Origin: Actinomycetes bacterium
GTDB taxonomy: Bacteria > Actinomycetota > Actinomycetes > Actinomycetales > Cellulomonadaceae
Direction: 5' to 3'
Assembly (NCBI GenBank): GCA_023389545.1
Contig: JAEWEI010000368.1
Span: forward strand, 1-8,138
Length of the DNA stretch: 8,138 nucleotides
Shown here: piece after piece, positions 5,180-8,138 of the stretch
Layout of the letters: each line of letters begins with the position of its first letter
Position numbering within the stretch: position 1 is the stretch's first letter
Notes under the pieces: model-generated
Told to the model about the DNA's origin: nothing
Databases searched by the model: none
The model's input: only the letters and a program-made list of their open reading frames with translations
Program-made: the position numbers and the translations under genes

Positions 5180-6403
5180 GTGACCCAGAACACGAGCTCA
5201 CCCCGGTCCCGAGTCTCCACCCGTGTCGCCGCCATCGCCGAGTCCGCGACACTCGCCGTCGACGCGAAGGCGAAGGCGCTCAAGGCGGCGGGGCGCCCGG
5301 TGATCGGGTTCGGCGCCGGCGAGCCCGACTTCCCGACGCCCGACTACATCGTCGAGGCAGCGGTCGCCGCCGCGCGCGAGCCCGCCTCACACCGGTACTC
5401 CCCCACCGCGGGGCTCCCCGCGCTGCGCGAGGGCATCGCGGCGAAGACGCTGCGCGACTCCGGCTACGAGGTCTCGCCCGGCAACGTGCTGGTCACCAAC
5501 GGCGGCAAGCAGGCCGTCTACCAGGCGTTCGCCTCGATCGTCGACCCCGGTGACGAGGTGCTCCTGCCCGCCCCGTACTGGACCACGTACCCGGAGGCCA
5601 TCCGCCTCGCCGGCGGCGTGCCCGTCGAGGTCGTCGCCGGTGTCGACCAGGGCTACCTGGTGACCGTCGAGCAGCTCGAGGCCGCCCGCACCGAGCGCAC
5701 CAAGGTGCTGCTGTTCTGCTCCCCCTCCAACCCGACCGGCGCCGTCTACTCCCCCGAGCAGACCGCCGAGATCGGCCGTTGGGCGCTGGAGCACGGGATC
5801 TGGGTCATCACCGACGAGATCTACGAGCACCTCACCTACGACGACGCGGTGTTCACGCCGATCGTCCGCGCCGTGCCGGAGCTCGCCGACACCACCATCG
5901 TGCTCAACGGCGTGGCCAAGACCTACGCGATGACCGGGTGGCGGGTGGGCTGGATGATCGCCCCCACCGACGTCATCAAGGCCGCGACGAACCTCCAGTC
6001 GCACCTGTCCTCCAACGTCGCGAACGTCTCCCAGCGGGCCGCCCTCGCCGCCGTGACCGGCGACCTGGCCGCCGTCGAGCAGATGCGGGCGGCCTTCGAC
6101 CGCCGTCGCCGCACGATGGTGGAGATGCTGCGGGCTATCGACGGCGTGGTGCTGCCAGCCCCGCAGGGCGCGTTCTACGCGTACCCGTCGGTGGACGGCG
6201 TGCTCGGCCGCACGATCCGCGGCATCACCCCGACGAGCTCGGTCGAGCTGGCCGCGCTCATCCTCGAGCAGGCGGAGGTGGCGGTGGTCCCCGGCGAGGC
6301 GTTCGGGCCCAGCGGCTACCTGCGGCTGTCCTACGCGCTCGGCGACGACGACCTGGTCGAGGGCGTCACGCGCATCCAGCGGCTGCTCGCCGAGGGCGTC
6401 TGA
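5180..6403 (+). CDS. aspC: Pyridoxal-phosphate-dependent aspartate aminotransferase (class I, AspC-like)
   Basis: The enzyme probably interconverts aspartate plus 2-oxoglutarate and oxaloacetate plus glutamate in the cytoplasm. The 407 residues fit class I (fold type I) aminotransferases. Recognisable parts, numbered from the GTG start, are [14 protein letters not shown] (44-57), the cofactor-phosphate loop [11 protein letters not shown] (107-117), PYWTTYPE with the ring-stacking aromatic W134, [11 protein letters not shown] with N184, TDEIYEHL with D212 and Y215, and [14 protein letters not shown], where K248 is the expected Schiff-base lysine. R382 in YLRLSYA should bind the substrate alpha-carboxylate. 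Exact substrate preference cannot be read off; related enzymes also use aromatic or other amino acids. The GTG has GAGGA upstream; an ATG at 5171 would add three residues. The same neighbour of tRNA-Trp/secE is found in Streptomyces. A perfect 18-bp hairpin follows the stop. Confidence 0.9.
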   Translation: MTQNTSSPRSRVSTRVAAIAESATLAVDAKAKALKAAGRPVIGFGAGEPDFPTPDYIVEAAVAAAREPASHRYSPTAGLPALREGIAAKTLRDSGYEVSPGNVLVTNGGKQAVYQAFASIVDPGDEVLLPAPYWTTYPEAIRLAGGVPVEVVAGVDQGYLVTVEQLEAARTERTKVLLFCSPSNPTGAVYSPEQTAEIGRWALEHGIWVITDEIYEHLTYDDAVFTPIVRAVPELADTTIVLNGVAKTYAMTGWRVGWMIAPTDVIKAATNLQSHLSSNVANVSQRAALAAVTGDLAAVEQMRAAFDRRRRTMVEMLRAIDGVVLPAPQGAFYAYPSVDGVLGRTIRGITPTSSVELAALILEQAEVAVVPGEAFGPSGYLRLSYALGDDDLVEGVTRIQRLLAEGV

Positions 6404-6417
6404 GCGCACGCGATCCC

Positions 6418-6457
6418 CGATGAGGGGCCCGCCGGACCTCCGGCGGGCCCCTCATCG
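6418..6457 (+). terminator. Perfect 18-bp hairpin after the aminotransferase gene
   Basis: Positions 6418-6435 are the exact reverse complement of 6440-6457 around the loop ACCT. The stem begins 15 bases after the aspC stop codon and is very GC-rich. No U tract follows (CGTGTC comes next), as with other hairpins in this window. It separates aspC from the ABC transporter genes, only 45 bases further on. Confidence 0.75.
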
Positions 6458-6502
6458 CGTGTCGGGCCCCGCTGCGAGCCCGCCACACGCCAGGCTGGGG
6501 GC

Positions 6503-7384
6503 ATGACGCTCTCCGACGTCGCCGTCGACGTCCGCGGCCTGCGCAAACGGTACGGCGACAAGACCGCCGTCGACGGCCTGGACCTCCAAGTGCGCCGCGG
6601 CGAGATCTTCGCGGTGCTCGGGCCCAACGGCGCGGGGAAGACCACCACCGTCGAGATCCTCGAGGGCTTCCGGGACCGTGACGCCGGGCAGGTGAGCGTG
6701 CTCGGCGAGGACCCCGCGACGGCGGGGCGCGACTGGCGCTCACGCATCGGCGTCGTCATGCAGGACTCGCGCGACCTCTCCGAGGCCACCGTCGAGGAGC
6801 TGGTGCGGCACTTCGCCCGCTACTACCCGGCGCCCCGCGACCCCGACGAGGTGATCGACGCCGTCGGCCTGCGGGACAAGGCGCGGACCCGCTGTCGGCG
6901 GCTCTCCGGCGGCCAGCGCCGCAGGGTCGACGTGGCGCTGGGCATCGTGGGCGACCCCGAGCTGCTGTTCCTGGACGAGCCGACCACCGGGTTCGACCCG
7001 CAGGCCAGGCGCGCGTTCTGGGAGCTCGTCACCGGGCTGCGGCATGGCGGGACGACGGTGCTGCTGACCACCCACTACCTCGACGAGGCGGAGCAGCTCG
7101 CGGACCGGGTGGCAGTGGTGCGCGACGGCCAGGTCGTGGCCCTCGACGCCCCGGCCAGCCTGGGCGGACGCGCCGCGCGGCAGGCGGTGGTGCGCTGGAT
7201 GGAGGACGGCGTCGAGCGCGAGGTCCGCACCGACCAACCCACCCGGACCGTCACAGAGCTCGCCGCGCGCGCGCCCGGCGGCGAGGTCGCCGGCCTGCAG
7301 GTGCTGCGCCCGAGCCTCGAGGACGTGTACCTGAGCCTGATCGGCGAGGACGCCGCCGCAGCGGCCGAGGAGCCGGTCCGATGA
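6503..7384 (+). CDS. ABC transporter ATP-binding protein (DrrA/CcmA-like export type)
   Basis: This is the cytoplasmic ATPase of an ABC-2 type exporter. The 293-residue protein has one complete nucleotide-binding domain: Walker A GPNGAGKTT (40-48), Q-loop glutamine Q87 in VVMQD, signature LSGGQ (134-138), Walker B LLFLDEP (154-160) with catalytic E159, a D-loop region TTGFDPQAR, and the switch histidine H191 in TTHYLDEAEQ. All key residues are present, so it should be active. The tail after about residue 225 ends with LQVLRPSLEDVYLSLIG, usual in drug-resistance and daunorubicin-type exporters; substrate cannot be inferred. The ATG at 6503 gives the usual VRGLRKRYG beginning. It has only a weak GGGGG ahead, and a -10-like CAGGCT (6491-6496) lies 6 bases upstream, so a leaderless transcript is possible. 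The stop overlaps the permease start by ATGA, implying translational coupling. Confidence 0.93.
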   Translation: MTLSDVAVDVRGLRKRYGDKTAVDGLDLQVRRGEIFAVLGPNGAGKTTTVEILEGFRDRDAGQVSVLGEDPATAGRDWRSRIGVVMQDSRDLSEATVEELVRHFARYYPAPRDPDEVIDAVGLRDKARTRCRRLSGGQRRRVDVALGIVGDPELLFLDEPTTGFDPQARRAFWELVTGLRHGGTTVLLTTHYLDEAEQLADRVAVVRDGQVVALDAPASLGGRAARQAVVRWMEDGVEREVRTDQPTRTVTELAARAPGGEVAGLQVLRPSLEDVYLSLIGEDAAAAAEEPVR

Positions 7385-8138
7385 CGGCGGCGACACCGCG
7401 GCCCACGGCCCCTGCCGCCCGGCTCCCGGGGGTGCTGCGGCTCGGGGCCGCCCGCGCCGCGCTCGAGGTGCGGATGTTCTTCCGCGAGCGGGACGCGATC
7501 GTGTTCATTTTCGCGTACCCGGTGATCATGCTCGCGATCTTCTCGACAGTGTTCGGCCAGGACGGCGGACGCGTCGGGCCGTCGCCAGGCATCCCGTACG
7601 CGCAGTATTTCCTGCCGGGGATGGTGGCGACGGGGGTGATGCTGTCGAGCTTCCAGTCCGTCGCGTTGATGATCGCCACGGAACGCGACGAGGGCGCCCT
7701 CAAGCGGCTCCGCAGCACCCCGCTGCCCGCGAGCGCGTACTTCCTGGGCAAGGTGGGCCAGGTGCTCGTCGTCTCGATCGTGCAGACGGCGCTGCTGCTG
7801 GCGCTCGCGGCGACGGCGTTCGGCGTCCCGATGCCCAGCAGCGCCTCCTCGTGGGCTGTCTTCGCCTGGGTGTTCGTGCTCGGCACCGCCACGGGCACCG
7901 TGTGCGGGGTCGCGTTCTCCTCGGCGCCTCGCTCGGGTCGCAGCGCGAGCGCTGTGGTCACCCCGATCGTGCTGGTGCTGCAGTTCATCTCGGGGGTGTT
8001 CTTCGTCTTCAACGACCTGCCGACCTGGATGCAGCAGGTCGCGTCGGTGTTCCCTCTCAAGTGGATGGCGCAGGGCATGCGTTCGGTGTTCCTGCCCGCG
8101 GGGGCGGAGGCCTTCGAGGTCTCCGGCTCGTGGCAGCA
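7381..8138 (+). CDS. ABC-2 type transporter permease (3' end outside window)
   Basis: This is the membrane partner of the preceding ATPase; such permeases usually dimerise to form the export path. The first 252 codons are present and the frame is open at the right edge. After a short Pro/Ala-rich cytosolic N-terminus comes the coupling-helix-like region (ALEVRMFFRERDAI, about 27-40). Hydrophobic spans follow at about 40-58, 80-98, 125-147, 158-182 and 192-212. The conserved ABC-2 motif ERDEGALKRLRSTPL (about 101-115) lies between the second and third spans, and QFISGVFFVFNDLPTWMQ (about 201-218) and FPLKWMAQGMR (about 224-234) are typical of the DrrB-like family. One further C-terminal span is expected beyond the window. 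Its ATG at 7381-7383 overlaps the ATPase stop. Cargo is unknown: lipid, drug or peptide export are all possible. Confidence 0.92.
   Translation, partial: MTAATPRPTAPAARLPGVLRLGAARAALEVRMFFRERDAIVFIFAYPVIMLAIFSTVFGQDGGRVGPSPGIPYAQYFLPGMVATGVMLSSFQSVALMIATERDEGALKRLRSTPLPASAYFLGKVGQVLVVSIVQTALLLALAATAFGVPMPSSASSWAVFAWVFVLGTATGTVCGVAFSSAPRSGRSASAVVTPIVLVLQFISGVFFVFNDLPTWMQQVASVFPLKWMAQGMRSVFLPAGAEAFEVSGSWQ

Noticed and set aside
5387..6409. 340-codon minus-strand frame over the aminotransferase gene
   Set aside because: Shadow frame; the plus-strand product carries every aminotransferase motif, while this one has none.
7251..8078. 275-codon minus-strand frame over the exporter genes
   Set aside because: The opposite strand encodes a clear ABC ATPase tail and permease; this frame is Thr/Ser/Arg-rich without a fold.
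1..8138. CRISPR arrays, insertion sequences or phage-defence genes
   Set aside because: No regularly spaced repeats, transposase motifs or unfamiliar protein families were found; all long genes belong to known core or transporter families.

Overview
The window is a high-GC stretch of actinobacterial core chromosome. The RpoB start has the Streptomyces/Micrococcales-type beginning (MAASRTPS, then [14 protein letters not shown]). The order tRNA-Trp, secE, nusG, rplK, rplA, rplJ, rplL, rpoB, with an aspartate aminotransferase divergent from the tRNA, is typical of this phylum. I would guess Cellulomonadaceae or a relative, but the family cannot be fixed from this sequence alone.

The left two thirds (1-4934) read leftward on the minus strand. 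In transcription order they are tRNA-Trp(CCA) at 4862-4934, secE, nusG, rplK, rplA, a strong hairpin, an inferred promoter with a long L10-type leader, rplJ, rplL, a cluster of three hairpins, an inferred rpoB promoter with a leader of about 155 bases, and the first 195 codons of rpoB running off the left edge. The hairpins and promoter-like sites suggest three units: tRNA-Trp/secE/nusG/rplK/rplA, rplJ/rplL, and rpoB onward. These genes supply a tRNA, a subunit of the protein-export channel, a transcription elongation factor, the L1 and L11 proteins and the L10-L7/L12 stalk of the ribosome, and the RNA polymerase beta subunit. They are growth-rate-linked core genes, normally balanced by autogenous control through L1 and L10.

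The right third reads rightward on the plus strand. A divergent spacer (4935-5179) leads to an aspC-like class I aminotransferase (5180-6403), which ends at a perfect 18-bp hairpin. A translationally coupled ABC exporter pair follows: an ATPase (6503-7384) and an ABC-2 type permease that overlaps it by 4 bases and is cut by the right edge.

I see no mobile element, CRISPR array, phage gene or unknown protein family. The points worth a second look are regulatory: the rplJ leader with competing structures, the palindrome-rich rpoB promoter and C-repeat leader, the long GC hairpins with poor or no U tract, and several non-ATG start codons.
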